A stretch of DNA of 64,000 bases from Anaerolineales bacterium (GTDB lineage Bacteria > Chloroflexota > Anaerolineae > Anaerolineales > Villigracilaceae), in contig JAEURJ010000002.1 of the NCBI GenBank assembly GCA_016789305.1, forward strand, positions 186,001 to 250,000, read 5' to 3'. The notes below the pieces were generated by a model. That model was not told where the DNA came from and ran no database searches. It saw only the letters and a program-made list of their open reading frames with translations. Positions 36,224 to 44,830 of this stretch are shown in pieces; position 1 is the stretch's first letter, and every line of letters begins with the position of its first letter. The translations under genes and the position numbers were made by a program.

Positions 36224-36637
36224 TTATCCGCCTCGATGCACCCTTTTGGAGGATTGGTTGATCAATTCCTGCAAAACCTTGCCGTCCACATCTGTGAGTT
36301 TTTTGATATACAGACATCCTTTGCCTGTTGAATGTTTGCCAAGTTTTTCAAGGAGCGGGTTGTCACCATCAGCGCCCAGCCCAAGGTAGAGCGTGATATT
36401 CTGTTTGCGCGGGGAAAATCCGATCTGCATCATATCGCCTTCGCGTCCGCTTTCGTACTTGTAATGATAGGAACCAAACCCAATAATGCTGGGTCCCCAC
36501 ATTTTCGGTTCTTCCTTGGTGGCCCGTTTCATCATGTTAATGATTTCAACACAATCATTCCGAACTTGTTCATCCTTTACGCCTTTCAGAAAATCATCCA
36601 CTCCTGCTTCGGTCTTTTTGGTCTTTAACTCAGCCAT
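36224..36637 (-). CDS. DUF1801 protein, tandem paralogue 1
   Basis: The 137-residue product (MAELKTKKTEAGVDDFLKGV) has PKMWGPSIIGFGSYHYKY, GDMMQIGFSPRKQNITLYL and CLYIKKLTDVD. AGGAGA lies 7 nt before the ATG. It heads a four-gene run (three DUF1801 genes plus the methyltransferase). The three copies are clearly homologous along their whole length but diverged, so the duplication is not recent. Confidence 0.85.
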   Translation of the reverse strand: MAELKTKKTEAGVDDFLKGVKDEQVRNDCVEIINMMKRATKEEPKMWGPSIIGFGSYHYKYESGREGDMMQIGFSPRKQNITLYLGLGADGDNPLLEKLGKHSTGKGCLYIKKLTDVDGKVLQELINQSSKRVHRGG

Positions 36638-36702
36638 GGCTTATCTCCTTTTCGCGAATAATAAAGTGGAGAGATTTTAGCATATTTGTTCTATTTTGAA
36701 AA

Positions 36703-38382
36703 TCATAACACCTTGAAGTAGACCTGTGGCGCTTTGCGTTCCACCACCTGTTCGGCGGCGAGCGCCATGCGCAAAAGATTGGCTTCATCCCATGCCTTGC
36801 CCATCACTTGCATACCAATCGGCAATCCTTTTTGAGTGTAGCCGACAGGGAATGAAATGGCAGGCAGGCCGGTCATGTTGGCTGCAGTGGCGAAGCGCAT
36901 GATCTCAATGGTGGTCGTTAAGTCGGATTCGCCGTCAGGCAATGCGCCTTTCTTGATCTCCGGCGCGGCGATGCCGGTGGTGGGGGTGAGGATCATGTCC
37001 ACTTGCTTGAAGGCATTCTTGAAATGATCGATCATGCGCGTGCGGATTCTCTGCGAGGTCAGGTAATCTGTTGCTGTGAATTGACGGGCCAATGCCAGGT
37101 TGACACGTACATCAAGCCCATGCTCCTTGTGATGTTCATCGTACGTTTCGTTCATCGCCTGTGCCATTTCGCTGGTGATGGTCACGCTGTGCGCAATGCG
37201 GTTTGCTTCAAGATCCGGGATGACGATTTCCACGATCTTGCAGCCCATCTTTTCATATCCCTTGAGCATGGCTTCGCACGCAGCGACAACTTCCGTATCT
37301 GCATGGCGGAACCAGGGCCAATACACACCGAGCTTAAGTCCTTTTAGGTTGGTGTTGTCCCAGCCTTTGAGCGAAGGCAGGGGCTGATGAAGCGAAGTCG
37401 GGTCTTGCGGGTCGGGACCGGCGATCAAAGCGTATGTCAATGCCGCATCGGCGGCGGACCCGGCCAACGGTCCGATATGAGCGACACTCCAATCCAACGG
37501 TGCTGCACCAAATTCACTGACTCTTGCAAACGTGGCTTTCAATCCGACGAGTCCGCAAAACGAAGCGGGGATGCGGATCGAGCCGCCTCCGTCCGCGCCG
37601 ATGGCGATGGGCACAAGACCTGATGCAACTGCTGTAGCTGAACCACTGGAACTGCCGCCGGTGAAATGATTTGGATTGTATGGATTACGGGTCGTTCCGT
37701 GATGCGGATTCAGCCCGGTGACGTTGATGCCGATCTCATGCATGTTTGTTTTTCCGATCAACAATGCACCCGCACTTCGCAGCCGCGCCGCGACCGTTGA
37801 ATCTTCCACTGCCGGGCTCTTCCCCAAAAATGCAGTGCCGACTGTGGTCGGATACGGTGTCATGTCGATTTCATCTTTGATCGCAACAGGTACGCCGTCA
37901 AAAATGCTGAGAGGTTTTCGCGTTTTGAAACGCTTCGTGGATTCACGCGCCTGCCGCATCACTTCCTCGCGATTGACGGCGATGAACGCTTTCAACGGCG
38001 TACTGCCTGTATCACTGGCTGTGATCGAATCTAAAACCTTCTCTGCAACTTTCTCAGGTGTGGTGGTTCCATCGCGATAGGCCTTGGCAAAATCAAAGAC
38101 GCTGGCGAATTGAAATCCTTTTGGTTTGGAGGCTTTGCGCGGCCATTCCCTTTCCGGGACAGCAGATGCTTTTGTTTGCAACTGACCGGTGAAGTGGATC
38201 GGGTGATGCGTTGGCGTTTCGTCGAATTTTTGTTTTCGCAGCCAGTTCACACCCGCGCTCTCAAAGAGGCTCGGTGTGAGCAGTCCGCGCAATGGGCCTT
38301 CGACAAGCGAGGCGAAGAATTTCAACAGGCTGCCCGCCAGATAGGGCAGCTTTACAGATTTCAGATCATATACATCTTTCAT
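36703..38382 (-). CDS. Amidase-signature family enzyme
   Basis: The 559-residue product (from MKDVYDLKSVKLPYLAG) has an N-terminal extension of about 120 residues and then an amidase-signature domain: VAIKDEID with the catalytic Lys, GKTNMHEIG, GGSSSGSATAVASG with the cis-Ser, and GADGGGSIRIPASFCGLVGLK with the nucleophilic Ser. Ser-cisSer-Lys amidases hydrolyse amides; the long form with an N-terminal helix region resembles fatty-acid amide hydrolases more than GatA. The ATG at 38382 has GAGG upstream. A second, shorter amidase lies at 49513. Confidence 0.88.
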   Translation of the reverse strand: MKDVYDLKSVKLPYLAGSLLKFFASLVEGPLRGLLTPSLFESAGVNWLRKQKFDETPTHHPIHFTGQLQTKASAVPEREWPRKASKPKGFQFASVFDFAKAYRDGTTTPEKVAEKVLDSITASDTGSTPLKAFIAVNREEVMRQARESTKRFKTRKPLSIFDGVPVAIKDEIDMTPYPTTVGTAFLGKSPAVEDSTVAARLRSAGALLIGKTNMHEIGINVTGLNPHHGTTRNPYNPNHFTGGSSSGSATAVASGLVPIAIGADGGGSIRIPASFCGLVGLKATFARVSEFGAAPLDWSVAHIGPLAGSAADAALTYALIAGPDPQDPTSLHQPLPSLKGWDNTNLKGLKLGVYWPWFRHADTEVVAACEAMLKGYEKMGCKIVEIVIPDLEANRIAHSVTITSEMAQAMNETYDEHHKEHGLDVRVNLALARQFTATDYLTSQRIRTRMIDHFKNAFKQVDMILTPTTGIAAPEIKKGALPDGESDLTTTIEIMRFATAANMTGLPAISFPVGYTQKGLPIGMQVMGKAWDEANLLRMALAAEQVVERKAPQVYFKVL

Positions 38383-38428
38383 GGCTACCTCGACCTTATA
38401 AGCTAATTGCCGAATGTTAAGAGCTAAG

Positions 38429-39055
38429 CTATCCCGTTCCAAACTGCCTGTCGCCTGCATCACCCAGCCCGGGGACAATGTAAGCGCGTTCATTGAGATG
38501 ATCGTCAATTGCGGCCAGATAAATATCGATATCGGGATGGGCGGTTTGCATGGCTTTGATCCCTTCTGGTGCGCCGATCAGCCCAACAAATTTGATTTTG
38601 GTGACTCCCCAGCGTTTTAAAACATCTGCGGTGGCAGTGGCAGAACCGCCCGTGGCAAGCATCGGATCCAGAATCAGGCAGACCGATACGCGCGGGTCCA
38701 CAGGGAGTTTGTTGTAGTACTCCACCGGCTTCAGCGTGTGTTCGTCGCGATAAAGTCCAATGTGCCAGACTTCCGCACTGGGCATCAGCTCCCAAATCCC
38801 CTCCACCATACCCAACCCTGCACGCAAAATCGGAATCAACCCGATCTTTTCCTTGAGCTGTTGGGCGGTCATTTTTGTGAGCGGGGTTTCTATTTCAACG
38901 GGTGTGGTTTGCAGGTCCGCAGTGGCTTCATATGCAAGAAGTCCCGCAATCTCCTGAACGAGTTCGCGGAACTTCTTGGGTTCGGTGTTCTTATCTCTTA
39001 ATCGTGAAAGTTTATGGGCGACCAATGGATGTTTGGATGCGTGGACAGTGGACAT
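38429..39055 (-). CDS. upp: Uracil phosphoribosyltransferase
   Basis: The 208-residue product matches Upp in length and motifs: [13 protein letters not shown] (uracil-side loop), [19 protein letters not shown] (PRPP loop with DPMLATGG), [13 protein letters not shown], and the C-terminal [17 protein letters not shown] that closes on uracil. It salvages uracil to UMP with PRPP. GGAGG precedes the ATG. The gene is 46 nt upstream of the amidase on the same strand. Confidence 0.95.
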   Translation of the reverse strand: MSTVHASKHPLVAHKLSRLRDKNTEPKKFRELVQEIAGLLAYEATADLQTTPVEIETPLTKMTAQQLKEKIGLIPILRAGLGMVEGIWELMPSAEVWHIGLYRDEHTLKPVEYYNKLPVDPRVSVCLILDPMLATGGSATATADVLKRWGVTKIKFVGLIGAPEGIKAMQTAHPDIDIYLAAIDDHLNERAYIVPGLGDAGDRQFGTG

Positions 39056-39155
39056 GATTCCTCCGAAAAGATTTACTTAATTATAGCCGTTTAGGTGATG
39101 TTTGTCCCATGATTTATTTGGCCAACCCGGGTACACTGATTTTAAAGGAGATCTT

Positions 39156-39575
39156 ATGAACGGAAATGATTTCATGGCCTGGGTTCTGCGTTCGCCGTTG
39201 CATGGAATGTTGAGCAATGGCATGATGCTGATCACCATCACGGGGCGTAAAACAGGAAAGCAATATACCACCCCGGTGGGGTATTACGAGGAAGGCGGCT
39301 TTTTGTGGGTGATCACCAGCCGTGACCGCACCTGGTGGAAAAATTTTCAAGACGGTGCGAATGTGGATTTGCTTTTGAAACGCAGACCGGTAAAAGGTTT
39401 TGCGGAAGTTGAACTGGATGAAAAATCTGTGGAAGCACGTATGGGGGAGTATCTTCGTCACGTGCCGCAGGCGGCAAAACCAATGGGCATTCGAGTGGAG
39501 AATAAAACGCCCAACGTGGAAGACATTGCGAAAACTGCAAAGGATAGATTGTTTGTAAAGATCCGCCTGCTTTAA
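39156..39575 (+). CDS. Deazaflavin (F420)-dependent nitroreductase family protein
   Basis: The 139-residue product contains LLITITGRKTGKQYTTPVGY-like sequence (MLITITGRKTGK, then TPVGYYEEGGFLWVIT and TWWKNFQDGANVDLLL), the split-barrel pattern of the DUF385/Ddn family that binds F420 or related flavins. Substrates vary widely. The ATG at 39156 has AAAGGAG upstream; the longer frame from 39102 is rejected. A bidirectional terminator separates it from the convergent zinc-ribbon gene. Confidence 0.82.
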   Translation: MNGNDFMAWVLRSPLHGMLSNGMMLITITGRKTGKQYTTPVGYYEEGGFLWVITSRDRTWWKNFQDGANVDLLLKRRPVKGFAEVELDEKSVEARMGEYLRHVPQAAKPMGIRVENKTPNVEDIAKTAKDRLFVKIRLL

Positions 39576-39581
39576 ATAAAA

Positions 39582-39618
39582 ATCAGGAGGTTGTCGAAAC
39601 ATCAAACAACCTCCTGAT
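39582..39618. terminator. Bidirectional hairpin terminator
   Basis: ATCAGGAGGTTGT (39582-39594) pairs with ACAACCTCCTGAT (39606-39618), loop 11 nt, between convergent genes. Confidence 0.75.
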
Positions 39619-39639
39619 GATATGAGTTTTCTTGCGAAA

Positions 39640-40197
39640 TTAAAACGAACTAAAAGCCGCCCATAAGCTTGCAGCGACCCCGATCAGAATTGGCAGGGTG
39701 GTAATTACAATAATGATCATCACGAATGCGGTGATTCCGCAGCTCAACCACATCGACCATTTGGTGACGGATTTTGCTGTTTCCGCATAACTTGCCATGA
39801 TCGGCGCGATCTGAACCGAGCTGTATCCCGAGCCCGGCGTGAATTCATACGTCTGCGCACCGGATAAGGAGTCGACCACGTGCCGCGCATCCGATTCTGT
39901 GCTTGAAGTGGAGAATGCCATGTATTTTTTTACAGCCTCCTCCTTTTTGCCGACCTGCGCCAGTTGAACAACCTCAGACCATTGTGCGCCATATCCCATC
40001 ATGGCACCCATATCCATGCCGCTGAAAATATTTGCACTTTGATTTTGCTGCTGACCTGGCTCAGGCTTACGCAGGCTTTCCGGAATGACCACCGCGTTTC
40101 CGCAGTATGGACATTTTGTGGAACTCCCTCCGCTGGATGGATCGATCGGTCCACCGCAGGCGGGGCATTTCAATAATCGCATGGTATAGCTGCTCAT
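39640..40197 (-). CDS. Zinc-ribbon membrane protein
   Basis: The 185-residue product (MSSYTMRLLKCPACGG) opens with a zinc ribbon CPACG...CPYCG (about 10-32), followed by a Gln/Ser-rich linker, a middle region of small helices and two hydrophobic segments at the C-terminus (about 145-180). The ribbon is cytoplasmic if the tail is the anchor. Function unknown. GGAGGAAG precedes the ATG at 40197. The next upstream gene encodes a protein with the same ribbon and tail design, so the two are probable paralogues or partners. Confidence 0.75.
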   Translation of the reverse strand: MSSYTMRLLKCPACGGPIDPSSGGSSTKCPYCGNAVVIPESLRKPEPGQQQNQSANIFSGMDMGAMMGYGAQWSEVVQLAQVGKKEEAVKKYMAFSTSSTESDARHVVDSLSGAQTYEFTPGSGYSSVQIAPIMASYAETAKSVTKWSMWLSCGITAFVMIIIVITTLPILIGVAASLWAAFSSF

Positions 40198-40268
40198 AAC
40201 TTCCTCCAATAATAACTGAATAAAGCATTATAGCTTGCAGGTCGTATTATACAAGTAGTCCATTTGAA

Positions 40269-40622
40269 CTAACGCAGGGAATTAAGCAAAATGGGTAATA
40301 AGCCTGCAAGCGCACAAAATATGATTCCGATTACAAGGATCGTCAGGCATGTTGGGATCAGCCAGCGGATTCGCGTCCATAGCGCATATAAATTCCAGGC
40401 ACGGATGGCAATAGGCTGGGCAGTTCGCAGGATTTCACTCGCCTCCATTTTGGGACCTGAACCTGCTTGTGTTTTTCCAGGCATTTTCCCGGGGACGGCT
40501 TCTCTTCGCATGGCTGTCGGGATGGTCAAATTGACTCCGCAATATGTACATGCCATGTGAGTCCTGCCAGCTTCGGGTTGATTGGGCGCGCCGCACGCGG
40601 TGCAGATGATGTTGTTTTCCAT
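40269..40622 (-). CDS. Zinc-ribbon protein with C-terminal membrane segment
   Basis: The 117-residue product starts MENNIICTACGAPNQPEAGR; Cys pairs CTAC and CTYC form a zinc ribbon (about 7-28), followed by a basic linker and two hydrophobic segments near the end (about 77-115). The ribbon and following 'NLTIPTAMRRE' match 'NAVVIPESLRKP' of the neighbouring protein, so they are related. There is no Shine-Dalgarno; a TATAAT lies 8 nt before the ATG, so the transcript is probably leaderless. Confidence 0.75.
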   Translation of the reverse strand: MENNIICTACGAPNQPEAGRTHMACTYCGVNLTIPTAMRREAVPGKMPGKTQAGSGPKMEASEILRTAQPIAIRAWNLYALWTRIRWLIPTCLTILVIGIIFCALAGLLPILLNSLR

Positions 40623-40630
40623 AATAGTGA

Positions 40631-40636
40631 ATTATA
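40631..40636 (-). promoter_or_regulatory. -10 box (TGCTATAAT) of the zinc-ribbon gene, leaderless geometry
   Basis: On the minus strand, an extended -10 (TGC before TATAAT) ends 8 nt before the ATG at 40622. Confidence 0.6.
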
Positions 40637-40702
40637 GCAATTGATACTCTTCCGCATAGGCTTGGGTTAGAATTAAAACAGTCAAACTCGGAGGAGCATG
40701 CT

Positions 40703-42661
40703 ATGACCGAACCATTTACTTTCGGCGGAGAGATCGTTTGGAAACCCACGCCTGAGCATATCGAACATGCGAATCTCACTCGATTCATGCGCTTGCATGG
40801 TGTCCAGAGTTTCGATGAGTTGATGGAAAGATCCACATCCGATATAGCCTGGTTTACGGGTGCAGTTCTGAAATTTCTGGATATTCAATTTCAGACCCCC
40901 TATTCCAAGGTTGTTGACCTGTCGAATGGAATTCAATTTCCGAAATGGTGTGTGGGTGGAAAGATGAATATTGCCCGCAATTGTGTGGATAAGTATCAAA
41001 TCTCAAATGCGAAAGATCAGACGGCGATTCGGTGGGAGGGTGAAGAGGGGAGTCGCAAATCCTTAACGTATGCCGAACTTTACAAGGAAGTGAACAAGGC
41101 AGCCAATGCATTGAAGTCGCTGGGGTTGGGCAAAGGTGATGCAATTGGAATCTTCATGCCGATGACCCCTGAAATTGTCATTGCTTTGCTGGCTATTGCG
41201 AAAATTGGCGGCATCATCCTGCCGTTGTTCTCCGGGTATGGAGCGGGAGCGATCGCCTCGCGTATGCAAGATGCTGATGCGAAGGTGCTCTTTGCTGCCG
41301 ACGGCTCATTTCGACGGGGCAAGGCTGTTGAAATGAAGTCCATTGCAGATCAAGCGGCGGAGCAGATCCCAACTTTGCAGTACATGATCGTTTTAAAGCG
41401 AACGGAACAAACGGTGAATATGAAAGAAGGAAGGGATTTCTGGTGGCACGAGTTAATGGATTTGCAATCCGATGAATGTGAAACGGAAAGCACCCATGCT
41501 GAAGACCCCTTGATGATCATTTACACCTCCGGTACCACTGGCAAGCCGAAAGGTGCGCTTCATACCCACTGCGGATTTCCGGTCAAAGCTGCGCAGGATA
41601 TGGCGTTTGGAACGGATGTGCATGTTGGTGATGTGATCTATTGGATGACGGATATGGGCTGGATGATGGGTCCATGGTTGGTGTTTGGAAGTCTCTTGCT
41701 TGGCGCGACGATGTTTTTATACGATGGCGCACCGGATTACCCTGCACCGGATCGATTGTGGGAATTGACCGGGAAACACAAGATCAATCAAATGGGCGTA
41801 TCGCCGACGCTGATCCGTTCCTTGATTCCACATGGGGATGAACATTTCCAGAGACATGATTTGTCGTCTCTGAAATGCTTTGCGTCCACCGGTGAGCCGT
41901 GGAACCCGGACCCGTGGATGTGGTTGTTCGAAAAAGTGGGGCAGGGGAAACGACCGATCATTAATTATTCCGGCGGCACTGAGATCTCAGGTGGGATCGT
42001 GATGGGCAATCCGTTGCTGCCATTGAAGCCGTGTGCATTTTCCGCGCCGTGCCCGGGCATGGCGGCGGATGTACTGGATGAAAATGGAAACTCGATCAAA
42101 AATGCAGTTGGGGAGCTGGTTGTTAAAGCTCCATGGATCGGGATGACACGTGGATTCTGGAAGGACAACCAGCGATATATGGATGCATACTGGTCTCGTT
42201 GGGAGAATATTTGGGTACACGGCGATTTCGCGGCAATTGACAATGACGGTCTCTGGTATATCCTTGGCCGTTCAGACGATACCATCAAGATCGCAGGTAA
42301 ACGACTTGGACCCGCAGAGGTGGAGTCGATTTTAGTAAGACATGCAGATATTGTGGAAGCAGCGGCTATTGGGGTGCCGCACGATGTCAAAGGGAGTGAA
42401 CTGATTCTTTTTGCAGTGACCAAACCCGGGGTCGAGCGAAGCGCTGCACTTCGTCAACAGCTGCATGAGATGGTGGTCGCTGAAATGGGCAAGCCGCTGG
42501 CGCCGAAGGCCATCCTGTTTGTTTCGGATCTACCCAAGACACGCAATGCGAAGGTCATGCGGCGCATGATTCGCGCGGCATATTTGGGATTGGACTTGGG
42601 GGATACCTCATCATTGGTGAATCCACAGGCGGTGGAGGAAGTGACGCAGGCAATGCGCTAG
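40703..42661 (+). CDS. Acetyl-CoA synthetase-like AMP-forming acyl-CoA ligase
   Basis: The 652-residue product has an ACAS N-terminal segment (to about 110) and an AMP-binding domain: [18 protein letters not shown] (P-loop, about 272-289), [22 protein letters not shown] and [24 protein letters not shown] (hinge and A8 loop). The C-terminal [11 protein letters not shown] holds the catalytic Lys that is the usual acetylation switch of Acs. It activates acetate or a short acyl acid to its CoA ester. The length and ACAS domain fit acetyl- or propionyl/acetoacetyl-CoA synthetases; the exact acid is not determined. GGAGGAG precedes the ATG. Confidence 0.88.
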   Translation: MTEPFTFGGEIVWKPTPEHIEHANLTRFMRLHGVQSFDELMERSTSDIAWFTGAVLKFLDIQFQTPYSKVVDLSNGIQFPKWCVGGKMNIARNCVDKYQISNAKDQTAIRWEGEEGSRKSLTYAELYKEVNKAANALKSLGLGKGDAIGIFMPMTPEIVIALLAIAKIGGIILPLFSGYGAGAIASRMQDADAKVLFAADGSFRRGKAVEMKSIADQAAEQIPTLQYMIVLKRTEQTVNMKEGRDFWWHELMDLQSDECETESTHAEDPLMIIYTSGTTGKPKGALHTHCGFPVKAAQDMAFGTDVHVGDVIYWMTDMGWMMGPWLVFGSLLLGATMFLYDGAPDYPAPDRLWELTGKHKINQMGVSPTLIRSLIPHGDEHFQRHDLSSLKCFASTGEPWNPDPWMWLFEKVGQGKRPIINYSGGTEISGGIVMGNPLLPLKPCAFSAPCPGMAADVLDENGNSIKNAVGELVVKAPWIGMTRGFWKDNQRYMDAYWSRWENIWVHGDFAAIDNDGLWYILGRSDDTIKIAGKRLGPAEVESILVRHADIVEAAAIGVPHDVKGSELILFAVTKPGVERSAALRQQLHEMVVAEMGKPLAPKAILFVSDLPKTRNAKVMRRMIRAAYLGLDLGDTSSLVNPQAVEEVTQAMR

Positions 42662-42663
42662 AC

Positions 42664-42669
42664 TATAAT
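42664..42669 (+). promoter_or_regulatory. -10 box (TATAAT) of the membrane protein gene at 42697
   Basis: A TATAAT begins 3 nt past the stop of the previous gene, 27 nt before the ATG; a CGGAG lies between. Confidence 0.45.
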
Positions 42670-42696
42670 TATTGGATATTTTGCGACGGAGTACAC

Positions 42697-44721
42697 ATGA
42701 CGATTATTTTGGACTGGCTGCGCAAGTGGTACTTTATTCCCCTCTTGCTTGTAATTTCTGCTCTTGCATATTTGCCGCATGTCAGCGGGTTTGGGTATTT
42801 TCGAGATGACTGGTATTTGATGTATTCCGCCAATGCGCTTGGCGGGAAGGCATTTACCGGTATTTATGCAATTGACCGCCCCATGCGGGCGTTTATCATG
42901 TCGGCAGCATATTCCGTGTTTGGCCTCAATCCACTCTATTACAACCTGTCTGCTTATTTGTTTCGAGTATTGGGTGCATTTGCATTTCTTTCCACATTGC
43001 AAATGCTTTGGCCGCGCCAACGTGCTGTTGCCATTTTTGCATCTGTTTTATTTTTAATTTATCCTGGCTTTCTTTCCACTCCAAATGCGATTGATTATCA
43101 AGCACAGCAATTTGGGCTTTTTCTTGCTCATCTTTCCATTGCGTTGAGCACAAAGGCCGTTTTGTCAATAAAGCGAATTGAGCGCTGGATGCTTTGGTTG
43201 TTCTCCATCCTGACCGCGTGGGTATATTTGGGGCTTGTCGAATATTTCCTCGGATTGGAATTTTTCCGGCTTGCAGTCATTGCCGTACTGGCTGGCAGGA
43301 AGGTCGGCGTTCCGACCTGGCAATGGGTGAAACAAGCTTTTGTAAATTGGCTGCCTTTTGCATTGGGTCCTGCGGGATTCCTGGTTTGGCGGCTTTTTAT
43401 TTTCGAATCTGAACGCAAGGCTACCGATCTGGGTGTCCAACTGGGCTTTTTCTTCGATTCTCCTTTGCTGGTTGGGATTTATTGGACCACTGCATTTCTC
43501 AAAGATACCTTTGAGTCCCTGTTGCTTTCATGGACGATTCCATTGATCAGCTTGTGGGATATCCCTCTTCGTTTGCGGGAAAGATTCTTTGCGGGTATTG
43601 TCGTGGCCGTTTCGATCCTTGTTTTTCTGTTGATTTCAAGGTTTGAGAAAAATGAAGAAACGCAGGAGGTTGAGAATCGACCCTGGCACGTGGAGGCATT
43701 TTGGTTGGGCTTTACCTCGGTGGTGGCCGGGTTTATCCCGATCATATTATCGAATCGAAACGCCGATTTTTACGGGCTTTCGCGATATATGCTTGCAAGT
43801 TCCTCTGGAGCCGTGATCGTGTTTGTCGTATTTGTGCAACAATTTCGTTCGAGACACCTTCGATATCTATTGCTATGTATGGCGGTAGGTTCATCTGTTC
43901 TTACACATTATCTAAACGGGATACAGTGGTCCAATTCTTCGAGAGCCATGCAGGATTTTTGGTGGCAGGTAAGCTGGAGGATTCCGCAATTGAAGGAAGG
44001 TACCACGCTGGTGGTTAATTATTCACATCTTCCCATTGAAGAGGATTATTTCGTCTGGGGGCCTGCAAATTTCATTTATCAACCTCAAAGTTTGGAAGCA
44101 GACCTGAATCGTCCCGCACTCTGGGGAATGGTGTTGACAAGAGAGAACCTGACTTCCATTTTGTCTCATGCAGAGCCTGAGATCATAAATAGGCGGTCCA
44201 TTCTTACCTATATGGATTATGGAAATGTCCTTGTTGTAACGCAGCCTACATCCTCATCTTGTGTCCAAGTGATCGATGGGCAGTTGCCATCAGTTTCCGA
44301 GTATGAGCAGTATGATATTCAATTGGTGGCAGGCGAGTCTAATATAGGTGATGTTATTTTGAAGGAACAGGCTCCAAGGCCACCTGAAATTGTTTTTGGC
44401 CAGGAGCCGGAGCATGATTGGTGTTATTACTACCAAAAGGCCTCTCTGGCATATCAGCGTGGGGATTTTCAGGCTGTGCTTGATTTTGGAAAAAAAGCCA
44501 GAAAGCAGGGTTTTTCCCCCTTGGACTCAGTGGAATGGATGCCTTTTATACAGGCCGCCATTCTCCTGAACGATCAGGAACTGGTCCTTGATCTGGCACC
44601 TAATGTCAAAAAAAGCCCATTTCTTTCGTTACAGGCGTGTGAGATTGTAAAAAAATTGCCCATTGTCGATTCAGGAATGCAAAGATTTTCGGAGAAAACT
44701 TTTTGTCCGATAAATGAGTGA
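42697..44721 (+). CDS. GT-C-like multi-pass membrane protein with soluble C-terminal domain
   Basis: The 674-residue product has about eleven membrane helices in the first 410 residues, then an outside domain of about 260 residues. The first outside loop contains GYFRDDWYLMYS; an acidic pair in this loop is the hallmark of GT-C fold glycosyltransferases that use polyprenyl-phosphate sugars (PMT/ArnT/PIG-M class). The tail has DWCYYYQKASLAYQRGDFQAVLDFGKKA, a TPR-like pair. It may transfer a sugar to a surface glycan or lipid. The exact family is not recognised. A strong terminator follows. Confidence 0.65.
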   Translation: MTIILDWLRKWYFIPLLLVISALAYLPHVSGFGYFRDDWYLMYSANALGGKAFTGIYAIDRPMRAFIMSAAYSVFGLNPLYYNLSAYLFRVLGAFAFLSTLQMLWPRQRAVAIFASVLFLIYPGFLSTPNAIDYQAQQFGLFLAHLSIALSTKAVLSIKRIERWMLWLFSILTAWVYLGLVEYFLGLEFFRLAVIAVLAGRKVGVPTWQWVKQAFVNWLPFALGPAGFLVWRLFIFESERKATDLGVQLGFFFDSPLLVGIYWTTAFLKDTFESLLLSWTIPLISLWDIPLRLRERFFAGIVVAVSILVFLLISRFEKNEETQEVENRPWHVEAFWLGFTSVVAGFIPIILSNRNADFYGLSRYMLASSSGAVIVFVVFVQQFRSRHLRYLLLCMAVGSSVLTHYLNGIQWSNSSRAMQDFWWQVSWRIPQLKEGTTLVVNYSHLPIEEDYFVWGPANFIYQPQSLEADLNRPALWGMVLTRENLTSILSHAEPEIINRRSILTYMDYGNVLVVTQPTSSSCVQVIDGQLPSVSEYEQYDIQLVAGESNIGDVILKEQAPRPPEIVFGQEPEHDWCYYYQKASLAYQRGDFQAVLDFGKKARKQGFSPLDSVEWMPFIQAAILLNDQELVLDLAPNVKKSPFLSLQACEIVKKLPIVDSGMQRFSEKTFCPINE

Positions 44722-44737
44722 TTAAAATGCTCGAATC

Positions 44738-44778
44738 AAAAATCAAGGACGGTGCATTTGCACCGTCCTTGATTTTTT
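44738..44778 (+). terminator. Rho-independent terminator
   Basis: A 19-nt arm (44738-44756) pairs perfectly with 44759-44777, core GGACGGTGCA/TGCACCGTCC, followed by a T run. Confidence 0.9.
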
Positions 44779-44787
44779 GCACTACAT

Positions 44788-44793
44788 TATAAT
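44788..44793 (+). promoter_or_regulatory. -10 box (TATAAT) of the first FGE-domain lipoprotein
   Basis: TATAAT lies 37 nt before the ATG at 44831; AAAAGGAG sits in the leader. Confidence 0.5.
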
Positions 44794-44830
44794 AATATAT
44801 CTCGCGCATATGGTGAGAAAAGGAGTTTGA

